Virus record (IMG/VR): IMGVR_UViG_3300025127_000286
Coordinates: 1 to 23,614 of that record
Source: a virus
Strand: one strand, 5' to 3'
Length of the DNA stretch: 23,614 nt
Each line of letters opens with the position of its first letter. Position 1 is the first letter of the stretch. A model generated the notes under the pieces. It saw nothing but the letters and a program-made list of their open reading frames with translations. It was not told where the DNA came from and did not search any database. Of the stretch, positions 13,761 through 22,314 are shown piece after piece. Made by a program: the position numbers and the translations under genes.

Positions 13761-15944
13761 ATGGCCTTCGTCCTTAATGATAGAGTCAAGGAGACGACTA
13801 CCAGTACAGGAACGGGTACTATTCAGCTTGCTGGAGCAGAAACAGGTTTTGAAACTTTTGTTGCTGGCATCGGCAATTCAAATGAATGTTACTATTGTAT
13901 TCAAGCACAAGGTGGTTCTGCTTTTGAAGTAGGTCGTGGAACTGTAACTGATGGTTCACCTGACACACTTTCTCGTGTTGAAGTATTTTCTAGTTCTAAC
14001 TCAGACAGCTTAGTTGATTTTAGTGCCGGTACAAAAGATGTATTCTGCACATTACCTGCATCAAAAGCAGTTGTAGAAGACGCATCAAACAATGTAGCTA
14101 TTGGTGGCACTATAGATGGAAGAGATTTACAAACTGATGGAACCAAACTTGATGGTATTGAAGCATCAGCTGATGTAACAGATTCAGCAAACGTAGGTAC
14201 AGCACTAACAGGATTTCCAACTGGTACAGATGCAGCAGCTTCTGATTTAGTTCCTTACTATGATGTAACTGCAAGTGCATGGGAAAAATCAACAGTAACT
14301 AATTTAGCTTTACAAGGACCAACAGGTCCTACAGGACCAACGGGACCAACCGGACCTACGGGTCCAGGGGGGCCAAGTGGAGGATCAGGGCCTACAGGGC
14401 CAACAGGTCCTGCTGCAGGTTTTGGTACACCAACTATTTCTACAGGTTCACCGATTGCTATAACAGCATCTGGACCTGATACAGCAAAAGTATTCGCCTT
14501 TACTATACCTGCTGGAGCAACAGGTCCTACGGGACCAACAGGTCCTACAGGGCCAACGGGACCAGCCGGAGGAACGGGACCTACAGGACCAGACGGACCA
14601 GACGGACCTCCAGGTCCAAGCGGTGGTACAGGTCCTACGGGACCAACAGGGCCAAGCGGTGGTACAGGACCTACTGGGCCAACAGGACCAGGTGGTACAG
14701 CAGCAGGTTTTGGTACACCAACTATTACAACAGGATCGCCAATAGCTGTTACAGCTTCGGGACCAGATACAGCAAAAGTTTTCGCCTTCACCATACCAGC
14801 AGGTCCTACGGGGCCTACTGGTCCGACAGGACCGACAGGACCAGCAGGGGGATCTGGTCCATCAGGACCGACAGGACCGACAGGACCAGCCGGAGGAACG
14901 GGACCTACAGGCCCAACAGGACCAACAGGTCCACAAGGTCCTTCAGGTGGTGCTACAGGAACAGAATATAATGATGATGTTGTGGTTTCTTTTGGTGCCG
15001 GCGATGATTTAGAACTTTTCCATGAGTCAGCAAACAATCGTAGTATCATTAAAGAAAGTGGCACTGGAGATATGCATATCAGAGCAAATGATTTGTATCT
15101 GAAAAGCACAGACAATAGTAATACTTATGCTTACTTTACCAATGGTGGAGCAGCGGCTTTATATCATAATGACTCTGTTAAAATAGTTACAGCTAGTGGA
15201 GGAATTACAGTTACGGGCACGGTAGCGGGTGACGTTGTATCAGCACATACCGCAGAAACAAGTATTGCAAGTGATGACTTAATTGCAGTCTATGACACAA
15301 CAGCAAGTGCAATAAGAAAAGCAACTATTGCTAATGCTGCTTTAGCAGGACCAACAGGACCAACAGGACCAACAGGACCAGCAGGTGGCACTGGTCCATC
15401 AGGACCTCCAGGACCTAGTGGAGGAACAGGACCAGACGGACCTCCAGGACCTTCAGGTGGAACCGGACCTACAGGCCCAACAGGACCAAGCGGAGGCACA
15501 GGGCCAACAGGACCTACTGGACCAACAGGACCAGCGGGTGGATTTACTACAAGTTCAAATGCACAAGTAAATAGTTTAGGTGTAAACACAGCAGGATCAG
15601 GAACCGCTGGTGAAATACGAGCGACCAATAATATTACAGCGTATTATTCCGACTCGCGTCTAAAAGATTTTGAAGGACCGATTGAGTCTGCTTTAGATAA
15701 AGTAAAAGCTTTGACAGGTTATTATTTTAAAGAAAATGAACTTGCTAAAAAGTTTGGATACGACAATGATAATCGTCAAGTTGGTGTAAGCGCACAGGAA
15801 GTAGAAAAAGTATTACCTGAAGTCGTAACTGAAGCACCATTCAATCCTGAATACAAAAGTGTTTGGTATGAAAAACTTGTCCCGCTATTAATCGAAGCGA
15901 TTAAAGAACTAGAGGCTAAAGTTAAAAAACTAGAGGATAAATAA
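13761..15944 (+). CDS. Tail fibre with collagen-like repeats and S74 auto-processing chaperone
   Basis: This is a host-recognition fibre of 727 residues. The N-terminal ~185 residues form the attachment part. Four Gly-Pro-Thr-type collagen-like tracts follow (186-218, 254-312, 349-398, 530-593), which should form trimeric stalks. Two near-identical 35-residue inserts (218-252 and 314-348) separate the first three. A knob-like domain (about 400-528, [13 protein letters not shown]) precedes the last tract. The C-terminus is a Peptidase_S74 intramolecular chaperone: YSDSRLKDF gives the Ser630/Lys635 dyad expected for self-cleavage just before Ser630, then [15 protein letters not shown] and a terminal coiled coil. 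AGGAGG precedes the ATG. The repeats make this gene prone to length change by recombination. Confidence 0.92.
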   Translation: MAFVLNDRVKETTTSTGTGTIQLAGAETGFETFVAGIGNSNECYYCIQAQGGSAFEVGRGTVTDGSPDTLSRVEVFSSSNSDSLVDFSAGTKDVFCTLPASKAVVEDASNNVAIGGTIDGRDLQTDGTKLDGIEASADVTDSANVGTALTGFPTGTDAAASDLVPYYDVTASAWEKSTVTNLALQGPTGPTGPTGPTGPTGPGGPSGGSGPTGPTGPAAGFGTPTISTGSPIAITASGPDTAKVFAFTIPAGATGPTGPTGPTGPTGPAGGTGPTGPDGPDGPPGPSGGTGPTGPTGPSGGTGPTGPTGPGGTAAGFGTPTITTGSPIAVTASGPDTAKVFAFTIPAGPTGPTGPTGPTGPAGGSGPSGPTGPTGPAGGTGPTGPTGPTGPQGPSGGATGTEYNDDVVVSFGAGDDLELFHESANNRSIIKESGTGDMHIRANDLYLKSTDNSNTYAYFTNGGAAALYHNDSVKIVTASGGITVTGTVAGDVVSAHTAETSIASDDLIAVYDTTASAIRKATIANAALAGPTGPTGPTGPAGGTGPSGPPGPSGGTGPDGPPGPSGGTGPTGPTGPSGGTGPTGPTGPTGPAGGFTTSSNAQVNSLGVNTAGSGTAGEIRATNNITAYYSDSRLKDFEGPIESALDKVKALTGYYFKENELAKKFGYDNDNRQVGVSAQEVEKVLPEVVTEAPFNPEYKSVWYEKLVPLLIEAIKELEAKVKKLEDK
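14314..15540 (+). repeat. Collagen-like GPT coding repeats and duplicated 105-bp cassette
   Basis: Four blocks of GGN-CCN-ACN nine-base repeats encode Gly-Pro-Thr triplets. Between them two ~105-bp cassettes (about 14411-14515 and 14699-14804) code for almost the same 35 residues but differ at many third codon positions, so the duplication is not fresh. The antisense strand of the blocks also reads as Gly-Pro-Val, a by-product of the repeat. Confidence 0.85.
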
Positions 15945-16969
15945 TGTTTTTTGGATCGGTACCATTTAGTGCTGCGGGTTTCGCAGATCCAGGCATAGAA
16001 ATTTCTAATGTTACCATTTCTTTATCAGGTCAAAGTTTATCTGTAACACTTTCAAATGCCTACACCGTACAAAAAATACATCACGTAAATGGGCTTAGTT
16101 TAACCTCAGCTGTAAATTCAGTTACACCAAATCTTTTACCAACAATTGCAAGTAACTCTTTAACATCTGCTACTACTACACCAACTGTTTCTGCAGATGC
16201 AAACTTAACTCTTTCTGGCAATTCACTTTCTGTAACTCTTGGAACTTCACAAAATATCGTAACTGAGTTCTTAGATGGTAATGCTGCTACTGTTTCTACC
16301 AACACACCAACTGTTTCTGGAGATAGTAACATTACATTAACCGGTAACAGTTTAACATCAGCTGTAGGAAACGAAATACTATCTGTTAGTTCTACTGTAT
16401 TCGCTTCTGGTCAGTCGTTAACAACAACACTTGGAACTACAGGTCAGTTTATAAATGTTTCTTTAAGTGGTAACTCTTTATCAAGTTCTGTAAATTCAGT
16501 TGGCATAGGTTATGCGCACGGTGTAACAGGCAATGCATTATCTTCTTCTGTAAACTCTGTATCTAATGAAGTTAAAAAAACTGTTACAGGCGAACAAATT
16601 GATTTATCACTAAATAGTGTATCAGTATCAGCAATTCAAAATGTTAATTTAACAGCTACTGGAAACGCTTTATCTTCAGCCGTCAACAGCGTAACTGCTA
16701 ATATAATCGCAGGCGTACAGGGCAACGCTATGACGCTTGCTACAAGTGGAATACAACAGATAAATCTAAGTCAGGTAATGTTACCAAGTGGTAATTTAGC
16801 CAGCTTAGCCACCACGGGTGTTTCAGTGTTTACATTTAGTGACGTAGATGATACAACTACAGCTACGATAACGGCAACAGATATTAGCACTGCAGGAGCT
16901 GGAGTTGTATCTAGTACTGAGGTCAACACAGCTGGAGCTGGTGAAATTGACACACGAGAGGTAGCATAA
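15944..16969 (+). CDS. Repeat-containing putative fibre/tail protein (341 aa)
   Basis: The first ~270 residues contain about thirteen copies of a short motif, consensus G-N-[SA]-L-[ST]-S-x-V-N-S-V (for example SGNSLSSSVNSV and TGNALSSAVNSV), spaced mostly 20-24 residues apart and rich in Ser, Thr, Asn and Val. This predicts a regular beta-strand stack such as a beta-helix or bead-like fibre. The end is Thr/Ala/Glu-rich with two TAGAG copies (STAGAGVVSSTEVNTAGAG). There is no signal peptide or catalytic motif. The start overlaps the S74 fibre stop and the stop overlaps the next start (both TAATG), placing it inside the fibre cassette. Function beyond that is unknown. Confidence 0.8.
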   Translation: MFFGSVPFSAAGFADPGIEISNVTISLSGQSLSVTLSNAYTVQKIHHVNGLSLTSAVNSVTPNLLPTIASNSLTSATTTPTVSADANLTLSGNSLSVTLGTSQNIVTEFLDGNAATVSTNTPTVSGDSNITLTGNSLTSAVGNEILSVSSTVFASGQSLTTTLGTTGQFINVSLSGNSLSSSVNSVGIGYAHGVTGNALSSSVNSVSNEVKKTVTGEQIDLSLNSVSVSAIQNVNLTATGNALSSAVNSVTANIIAGVQGNAMTLATSGIQQINLSQVMLPSGNLASLATTGVSVFTFSDVDDTTTATITATDISTAGAGVVSSTEVNTAGAGEIDTREVA

Positions 16970-17694
16970 TGGCGTCAACATATTCAACCCGACTAAAAAT
17001 CGAATTAATAGGTAGTGGTGAGCAATCAAACTCATGGGGTAATACTACCAATAATACTTTTTCAAATACCTTTGAAGAATCTATTTCAGCTGTTTATTCA
17101 AAAAATTTATCAGGAGCGTCCAGTCCTGTTACTTTAACGTCAAGCAATGGACCAGTAGCACAAGCCAGCAACGAAGTACGACAAGCTGCAATTAGGTTTC
17201 ATGGACACACAACTGCTTTTATAATTCAAACAATTGCTGTTGAAAGAGTTCAATTTATTATTAATGACGGCACGGCTAATGGCACAATAACAATGAGACT
17301 TGGTGCGTCTGGTAATACTTTTGTTGTTCCTCCTGGTGCAAGAATTTTACTAGCAACTGACGGTACAAACTGGTATCCTCTACAAACTACAAGCTCAGGT
17401 TGGGTTGCATCAGCTATTACAGCTGGAACAGCAAATGCCTTTTCAGGACAAAAACTTTTCATAGATACTACAAGCAACACAATCACACTTACTTTTCCAT
17501 CAGCACCCGCTGTTGGAGACGAAATAAGTATTCTGGATGTTGCTGATAATTTTGGAAGTAATGCCTTAACTATAAACCCTAACGGTAAAAAAATATTTGG
17601 ATCATCTTCAAATGGAACTGTATCTACCAACGGTGCTTCTTTTACAGTTGTCTTTACAGGAAATACGCACGGTTGGAAAATAACGGAGAAATAA
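16969..17694 (+). CDS. Tail fibre-like structural protein (241 aa)
   Basis: It begins ASTYSTRLKIELIGSGEQSN followed by SWGNTTN, a start shared by many marine cyanophage and pelagiphage fibre or tail proteins. The remaining sequence is predicted beta-rich, including an INDGTANGTITMRLGASGNT segment and a C-terminal VVFTGNTHGWKITEK strand pair of the kind that ends fibre heads. There is no enzymatic motif. It lies between the repeat protein and two collar proteins and overlaps the preceding stop, so it is probably one part of the adsorption apparatus. Confidence 0.75.
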   Translation: MASTYSTRLKIELIGSGEQSNSWGNTTNNTFSNTFEESISAVYSKNLSGASSPVTLTSSNGPVAQASNEVRQAAIRFHGHTTAFIIQTIAVERVQFIINDGTANGTITMRLGASGNTFVVPPGARILLATDGTNWYPLQTTSSGWVASAITAGTANAFSGQKLFIDTTSNTITLTFPSAPAVGDEISILDVADNFGSNALTINPNGKKIFGSSSNGTVSTNGASFTVVFTGNTHGWKITEK

Positions 17695-17695
17695 A

Positions 17696-18445
17696 ATGGC
17701 AACATACGAATCAAAAAAGTATGCAACCATTCCGATTGCGGCTACACAGGTAGCAGATGGAACTGTATCGGATAGTGAGTTTCAGTTTATAAACACTCTT
17801 TCCTCAAATGCTCAAACACAGATAGATAGTAAACTAGCTTCGGCTGGAGCATTCACAGTTCAAACAGGAATGATTGTGCCTTTTTCTGCTGCTGCAGCAA
17901 GTATACCTGCAGGTTATTTAAATTGTGATGGCACAGCTGTTAATCGTTCAACTTACAGTGCTTTGTTTGCACTGATTGGAACTACTTATGGAGCAGGTGA
18001 TGGGTCAAGCACTTTCAATGTTCCAAACTTAGCAAGTCGTATGGCCATAGGTAAATCAGGAACATATGCTCTTGGTTCTACTGGTGGTGCCACAACAACC
18101 AGTTTTACTCCTAGTGGTTCAGTATCAGTTACCGTTAATAGTCATACATTGGCTCTATCAGAGATACCAAGTCACTCTCACTTTACATCAAGCAGTAGCA
18201 ATGGGTTTCCTAACCAAGTGCAAACCAATGGCTCTAGAACTGTAACCAGTAAATCAAATGGTGGTGCAGGTAACAACGATTATATTTTCTTTGGTGTTAT
18301 CGGTCAGGCTGACCAATCACCATCTCAATCAGTTGGTGGTGGCGGTGGTCATACTCACAGTGCATCCGGATCACTTAGTGGTAACGCCGCAACAGTTAAC
18401 GTTTTAAACCCTTATCTCTCTATTAACTTTATAATAAAAACATAA
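17696..18445 (+). CDS. Tail collar-domain fibre protein (first of two with shared N-terminus)
   Basis: The phage tail collar domain (PF07484) spans about residues 57-118: GMIVPFSAAAASIPAGYLNC, then DGTAVNRSTYSALFALIGTT, then STFNVPNLASRMAIG. Further on, HSH (160-162) and HTH (219-221) are the metal-binding type of His motifs seen in trimeric tips, with Gly/Ser loops between them. The first ~30 residues (MATYESKKYATIPIAATQ on) closely match the next gene's start, so they probably attach to the same site. The protein is 249 aa. A GGAG lies ten bases before the ATG. Confidence 0.85.
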   Translation: MATYESKKYATIPIAATQVADGTVSDSEFQFINTLSSNAQTQIDSKLASAGAFTVQTGMIVPFSAAAASIPAGYLNCDGTAVNRSTYSALFALIGTTYGAGDGSSTFNVPNLASRMAIGKSGTYALGSTGGATTTSFTPSGSVSVTVNSHTLALSEIPSHSHFTSSSSNGFPNQVQTNGSRTVTSKSNGGAGNNDYIFFGVIGQADQSPSQSVGGGGGHTHSASGSLSGNAATVNVLNPYLSINFIIKT

Positions 18446-18446
18446 A

Positions 18447-19280
18447 ATGGCTACATACGAATCAAATAAATACTCAGTAATCCCTATAGCAGCAACACAG
18501 ATTGCTGATGGCAGTGTTAGTAATACTGAGTTTCAACATTTAGACGGAGCTGCTTCGGACCTACAACCTCAAATAACAGCTAGACTACCACTTGCTGGTG
18601 GAACGATGACCGGGGATTTAAACTTGGGTGATAACGTAGATATTAATTTTGGTGCTAGTACAGATTTAAAAATATTTCATGATGGTAGTGACAGTATTAT
18701 ACAAGACGCCGGAACAGGGGATTTAGTTTTAGCTGGTGATAATGTACAAATAGTAAACTCGGCACAATCTAAAAATGCAGCCGTATTTACATCGGATGGG
18801 TCAGCAGCACTATATCATAATAACTCAAAAAAATTAGAAACCACGAGTACTGGAGTAACTATTACCGGAACACTTAATGCTAGTCTTGCAGGTGCTTATC
18901 CTATTGGTTCAATTTACATGAATATTACTTCGACCGATCCAAATACATTATTAGGGTTTGGAACTTGGGCAAGATTTGGTGAAGGTAAAATGTTGATCAG
19001 TCAAGATACTGGTAATTCTCGTTTTGATGTAGCTGAAGAAACTGGGGGATCTGAATCAGTAACATTAACAACATCTCAAATACCAGGTCATACACACACA
19101 AAAGATGCTTGGTTTATGGGTCAAGGTATTAGACACCAAGATGGAACCGACGCAATTCCACAACGTGGTGACCAAGGTAGTCAGAGCGGAACATTTACAA
19201 CTGATACAACAGGTGGTGGTCAATCACACGACAACATGCCACCATTCATAGTTGTTTATATGTGGAAGAGGACTGCTTAA
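18447..19280 (+). CDS. Fibre tip protein with gp10-type C-terminal domain (second with shared N-terminus)
   Basis: Residues 1-30 repeat the attachment start of the preceding gene with few changes (MATYESNKYSVIPIAATQ). Residues 50-145 form a fibre module (LAGGTMTGDLNLG, FGASTDLKIFHDGSDSI, ALYHNNSKKLE) that also occurs in the S74 fibre. The C-terminal part (about 150-277: YPIGSIYMNITSTDPNTLLG, then FGTWARFGEGK, IPGHTHTKD and MPPFIVVYMWKRTA) matches the baseplate gp10/collar-like tip family, with HTH as a likely metal site. No good Shine-Dalgarno is seen, so translation may be coupled to the upstream gene. It overlaps the next gene by one base. Confidence 0.85.
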   Translation: MATYESNKYSVIPIAATQIADGSVSNTEFQHLDGAASDLQPQITARLPLAGGTMTGDLNLGDNVDINFGASTDLKIFHDGSDSIIQDAGTGDLVLAGDNVQIVNSAQSKNAAVFTSDGSAALYHNNSKKLETTSTGVTITGTLNASLAGAYPIGSIYMNITSTDPNTLLGFGTWARFGEGKMLISQDTGNSRFDVAEETGGSESVTLTTSQIPGHTHTKDAWFMGQGIRHQDGTDAIPQRGDQGSQSGTFTTDTTGGGQSHDNMPPFIVVYMWKRTA

Positions 19281-21112
19281 TGGCTTTAATAAAGGCACAG
19301 TTTTTGCCTGGCATTGATAAACAAACAACCACGTATGGCGCTGAGGGTCGTTGGATTGATTCCAAAAATGTTCGCTTTCGCTCAAAGTTACCAGAAAAAA
19401 TTGGTGGATGGTCAAAAGTTGTAACAGGTAAAAAACTAGTTGGAGTTGTAAGAGCTACTACAGCTTGGGTTTCATTATCAGGAGTTAGACACTTGGCTCT
19501 TGGCACTGACAGAAAATTGTATGTTTATGTTGAAGGTGCTTTTTATGATATTACACCAATTAGACTTGAAGCAGCTTTAACAAATCCTTTTACGACAAAT
19601 GGAACAACTACGGTAAGTGTTACACATAATTCTCATGGCGCTACATTGGGAGACTTTGTAACCTTTGATTCTTTCTCTGCAATAGACGGATTAGATATGA
19701 ACCAAGAGTTTGAGGTAACTGAAATTGTTGATGGTAATACTTATAAGATAACACATACCAGCGCAGCCAGCGGTTCAACGTCAGGTGGTGGTGGATCGGG
19801 GAACGCTAAATATCAACTCAATATTGGAACAGAAAGATCAGCTTTTGGTTTTGGATGGGGTACTGGAGCGTGGAACGTGAGTACTTGGAATACACCAAGA
19901 TCAACAAGTTCTATTGAACTAGAAGCAACGTATTGGTCCTTAGACACATTTGGAGAAGACTTACTAGCAATTAGAAACGATGATGCTTTATATCGTTGGG
20001 ACTTATCTAGTGGACCAACAAACAGAGCAACAAAAGTATCTGCAGCTCCTAGCTCAAATAGGTTTCTATTAGTTTCTTCTCCCGACAGACATGTTTTTTT
20101 AATGGGAACAGAAACAACTATTGGTACTGCAGGAACTCAAGATGATTTGTTTTTACGTTTTTCTTCTCAAGAAGATTTCAATACTTGGGCACCTACAGCA
20201 GAAAATAGTGCCGGTTCTTTTAGAATACAAGATGGTTCAAAAATTGTGTGTGCAGGAAGATCAAGGGGTTCTATTCTCGTATGGACAGATACTGCTTTAC
20301 ATGCATTAAATAATATTGGTCCGCCTTTTATATTTGGTCTTAACCAAGTTGGTGCAAACTGTGGAGCTGTTTCTGCAAACTGTTCTGTAGATGTGAACGG
20401 TGTTACTTTTTGGATGAGTCAAACTGCATTCTATATGTTTGATGGTGCAATTAAAAAATTAGATTGTACAGTGCAAGATTTTGTTTTTGACGACATAAAT
20501 TCAACTGCATTGGGACAAGTGTCTGTTGCCGTTAACACAGACTTTAATGAGGTGACTTGGTTTTATGCAAGTTCTGGTTCTGATTTTTTAGATAGAAGTG
20601 TGACCTATAATTATTTAGAAAATGTTTGGTACACTAACGATGGATTTGTTAGAACATCTTGGGTTGATAGAGGTGTCTATGCTTTACCTTATGCAACTTA
20701 CTATGACCCTAGTTCTATACCAAACAATGAACCAATTTTAGGTGTAACTAATGGCTGCACAACTTTGTATAGACACGAAGATGGTTTCAATGATGACGGT
20801 GCCGCGATGGAGTGTCAAATTACAAGCGGTGATTTTGATATTGAAGAGGGTGATCAAGTATTCTTATGTTCAAGAGTTATACCTGATTTCAAAGATCAAG
20901 CTGGCAACACAGATGTAAAAATAGAGTTTGCAAATTATCCAGCAAGTACAAACAGCCGATCTTTTACATCTACTACAACCAGCACAACAAAGTTCTTTTC
21001 TGTAAGAGGTCGAGGCAGGCAAGCTAATGTTAAAATTTCTAGTAATGCGGTTGATTCCAATTGGCGATTTGGAACGGTCAGGCTAGATATAAGACCGGAT
21101 GGGACAAGATAA
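19280..21112 (+). CDS. Large tail/neck protein, possibly P22 gp10-like hub
   Basis: The 610-aa protein begins MALIKAQFLPGIDKQ and has GRWIDSKNVRFRSKLPEK followed by IGGW (23-44), a start typical of podovirus tail proteins that close the neck (P22 gp10, the DNA-stabilising beta-propeller, is the likely analogue). Repeated strand motifs such as RHLALGTDRKLYVYVEGAFY and ALYRWDLSSG look like propeller blades. An inserted module (about 104-174, with NSHG and DGNTYKI, ending in a GGGGSG linker) resembles one in the 167-aa neck protein. The ATG at 19280 is preferred over one at 19262 because it overlaps the upstream stop (TAATG) and follows GAAGAGGA. Confidence 0.75.
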   Translation: MALIKAQFLPGIDKQTTTYGAEGRWIDSKNVRFRSKLPEKIGGWSKVVTGKKLVGVVRATTAWVSLSGVRHLALGTDRKLYVYVEGAFYDITPIRLEAALTNPFTTNGTTTVSVTHNSHGATLGDFVTFDSFSAIDGLDMNQEFEVTEIVDGNTYKITHTSAASGSTSGGGGSGNAKYQLNIGTERSAFGFGWGTGAWNVSTWNTPRSTSSIELEATYWSLDTFGEDLLAIRNDDALYRWDLSSGPTNRATKVSAAPSSNRFLLVSSPDRHVFLMGTETTIGTAGTQDDLFLRFSSQEDFNTWAPTAENSAGSFRIQDGSKIVCAGRSRGSILVWTDTALHALNNIGPPFIFGLNQVGANCGAVSANCSVDVNGVTFWMSQTAFYMFDGAIKKLDCTVQDFVFDDINSTALGQVSVAVNTDFNEVTWFYASSGSDFLDRSVTYNYLENVWYTNDGFVRTSWVDRGVYALPYATYYDPSSIPNNEPILGVTNGCTTLYRHEDGFNDDGAAMECQITSGDFDIEEGDQVFLCSRVIPDFKDQAGNTDVKIEFANYPASTNSRSFTSTTTSTTKFFSVRGRGRQANVKISSNAVDSNWRFGTVRLDIRPDGTR

Positions 21113-21279
21113 TGGCAAAAATTAATGTAACGAGATTACCTCTACCATCTGACGATTTTGATCGTCAGCAACAAGATATTCTTATTCGTGAGTTAGAAAA
21201 TATTATAAATCAATTAAACTTTACATTTCAACAAGACCTACGAGAAGAGTTAACAGCAAGGAGTTGGTTTTTAGGATGA
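21112..21279 (+). CDS. Small coiled-coil protein (55 aa)
   Basis: The family is not recognised. The product has a short N-terminal strand (KINVTRLPLPSDDF) and one long amphipathic helix (RQQQDILIRELENIINQLNF), suggesting a trimeric or dimeric coiled coil, as in neck plugs or fibre anchors. The ATG at 21112 overlaps the preceding stop (TAATG); an upstream TTG start at 21061 would overlap the tail protein by 50 bases and is unlikely. The stop overlaps the next start (ATGA). Confidence 0.65.
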   Translation: MAKINVTRLPLPSDDFDRQQQDILIRELENIINQLNFTFQQDLREELTARSWFLG

Positions 21280-21635
21280 GTGACGTATATAAAAATAAAT
21301 CTGTAAATCTGACCACTACGGGACAAACAACAATATATACTGTTCCAACGGCTGATGTTTCTACAACACCTCCACAAAAACCTGTTCAGGCCATTGTAAA
21401 AAGTATTAGAGTTTGTAATGTAGACAGTAGTGCCGGAAATATAACCGTTGTAAACTTTGATAAAAGCTTAGGTCCAGCTGAAATTAATATAACGCAATTA
21501 TTAACGATTGATGGTAATAAAGCAGAAGAATTACTTGGTGCTCCCTATGTACTAGAGGATGGGGATGTGATAAAAGCAACAGCTAGTGTAGCTAATCGTT
21601 TTCATATAACAGTGTCAGTATTGGAAATATCATGA
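21276..21635 (+). CDS. Small beta-rich virion protein (119 aa)
   Basis: The sequence alternates short hydrophobic strands and turns (SVNLTTTGQTTIYTVPTADV, AIVKSIRVCNVDSSAGNITV, and VIKATASVANRFHITVSVLE at the end). This is the pattern of small immunoglobulin-like or jelly-roll phage surface proteins with a T-x-x-G-x-T-x-[IV]-Y start. The ATG at 21276 is chosen because it overlaps the previous stop and follows AAGGAG (21258-21263). A TTG start 12 bases earlier is less likely. The role is unknown, probably structural. Confidence 0.7.
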   Translation: MSDVYKNKSVNLTTTGQTTIYTVPTADVSTTPPQKPVQAIVKSIRVCNVDSSAGNITVVNFDKSLGPAEINITQLLTIDGNKAEELLGAPYVLEDGDVIKATASVANRFHITVSVLEIS

Positions 21636-21874
21636 AAAAAATACAAGAATCTAAGATTTTAGGACATCAAAAAATAGAAGGTAAAGAAGTACCTATTGTA
21701 CAGCCAGAGGTATATGAGAGAATATATTGTAAAAATTGTGGAAATGAGGTAGATTCACATGAACAGGCTACGGGAGTCTGCAGTAACTGTGGTGCGCCTT
21801 GGGCAGAACACAAGGCAACAGACATACAGGTTAAAGTGATTCAGATACCATTAGGATCTGGCACAGGAGAATAA
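21632..21874 (+). CDS. Zinc-ribbon protein (80 aa)
   Basis: Two knuckles, CKNCGN (C33, C36) and CSNCGA (C50, C53), separated by 13 residues, form a four-cysteine zinc ribbon. The flanks are short strands (KEVPIVQPEVYERIY and TDIQVKVIQIP). Zinc ribbons may bind DNA, RNA or protein, or just stabilise a small fold, and the sequence does not say which. It is unusual to find one inside the tail cassette. The start overlaps the upstream stop (ATGA). It ends 26 bases before the acyltransferase gene. Confidence 0.8.
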   Translation: MKKIQESKILGHQKIEGKEVPIVQPEVYERIYCKNCGNEVDSHEQATGVCSNCGAPWAEHKATDIQVKVIQIPLGSGTGE

Positions 21875-21900
21875 CAAGACTGACCATCTTGCGGTAATTT

Positions 21901-22314
21901 ATGGATGATCTATTAGACATCATAGGACTATATAAAGATCACTATCCGCTATGGTCCAGCGATAGCTTAAAAGACATCTATTATCATATTTACCCATCAT
22001 TAATATTAGCCCAATATACCATTAATAAAAATGAAGATGGTATTTACGGTTTTACAAACTGGGCTTTTTTAGATGATGAAACGGAACAAAAACTTTTAGA
22101 TACCAGATCATTAGATTTTAATGACTGGAAAACGGGAGACAAGATTTGGATAATAGATTCTATTTATACAAAAGAGCACAACGGAATGAAATTTAACAAA
22201 ACATTTTTTACACATTTACTTGGTCCTGGAAAAACTGTTAACTGGCTTAGACTAGCTTCTAACGGTTTAATTAAAAAACATTTTACAGTTATCACTAAGG
22301 AGTGTTGGTTATAA
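21901..22314 (+). CDS. HlyC-like (RTX toxin-activating) lysine acyltransferase
   Basis: HlyC-family enzymes (GNAT-related, PF02794) move a fatty acyl chain from acyl-ACP to internal lysines of pore-forming RTX toxins. The 137-aa product follows the family pattern: YPSLILAQY (31-39; HlyC LPAIRANQY), GIYGFTNWAFLDDETEQKL (47-65), then DWKTGDKIWIIDSIY (75-89; HlyC DWTSGDRKWFIDWIA). Asp86 aligns with catalytic Asp92 of HlyC. His14 is the likely counterpart of His23 if a four-residue insertion is allowed. It is shorter than HlyC (~170 aa), mainly at the C-terminus. No Shine-Dalgarno is visible; a TAA lies two codons upstream, fixing the start. No RTX toxin is nearby. The next gene, overlapping by one base, encodes a membrane-active-looking virion protein. 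Confidence 0.82.
   Translation: MDDLLDIIGLYKDHYPLWSSDSLKDIYYHIYPSLILAQYTINKNEDGIYGFTNWAFLDDETEQKLLDTRSLDFNDWKTGDKIWIIDSIYTKEHNGMKFNKTFFTHLLGPGKTVNWLRLASNGLIKKHFTVITKECWL

Noticed and set aside
14258-15115. Long antisense frame encoding Gly-Pro-Val repeats
   Set aside because: It is the reverse complement of GGN-CCN-ACN collagen codons, which necessarily stays open; there is no ribosome site and the fibre gene is on the other strand.
14314-15540. Array of short repeats resembling a CRISPR or satellite
   Set aside because: The repeats are nine bases, in frame, and encode collagen-like triplets without spacers.
19262-19280. Upstream ATG for the large tail protein
   Set aside because: It would add six residues overlapping the previous gene; the ATG at 19280 has stop/start coupling and a better-placed GAAGAGGA.
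21061-21112. TTG start for the 55-aa coiled-coil protein
   Set aside because: It would overlap the tail gene by about 50 bases; the ATG at 21112 is coupled to the stop.
21875-21891. Hairpin CAAGA / TCTTG before the acyltransferase as a terminator
   Set aside because: The five-base stem is too weak and there is no U-tract.
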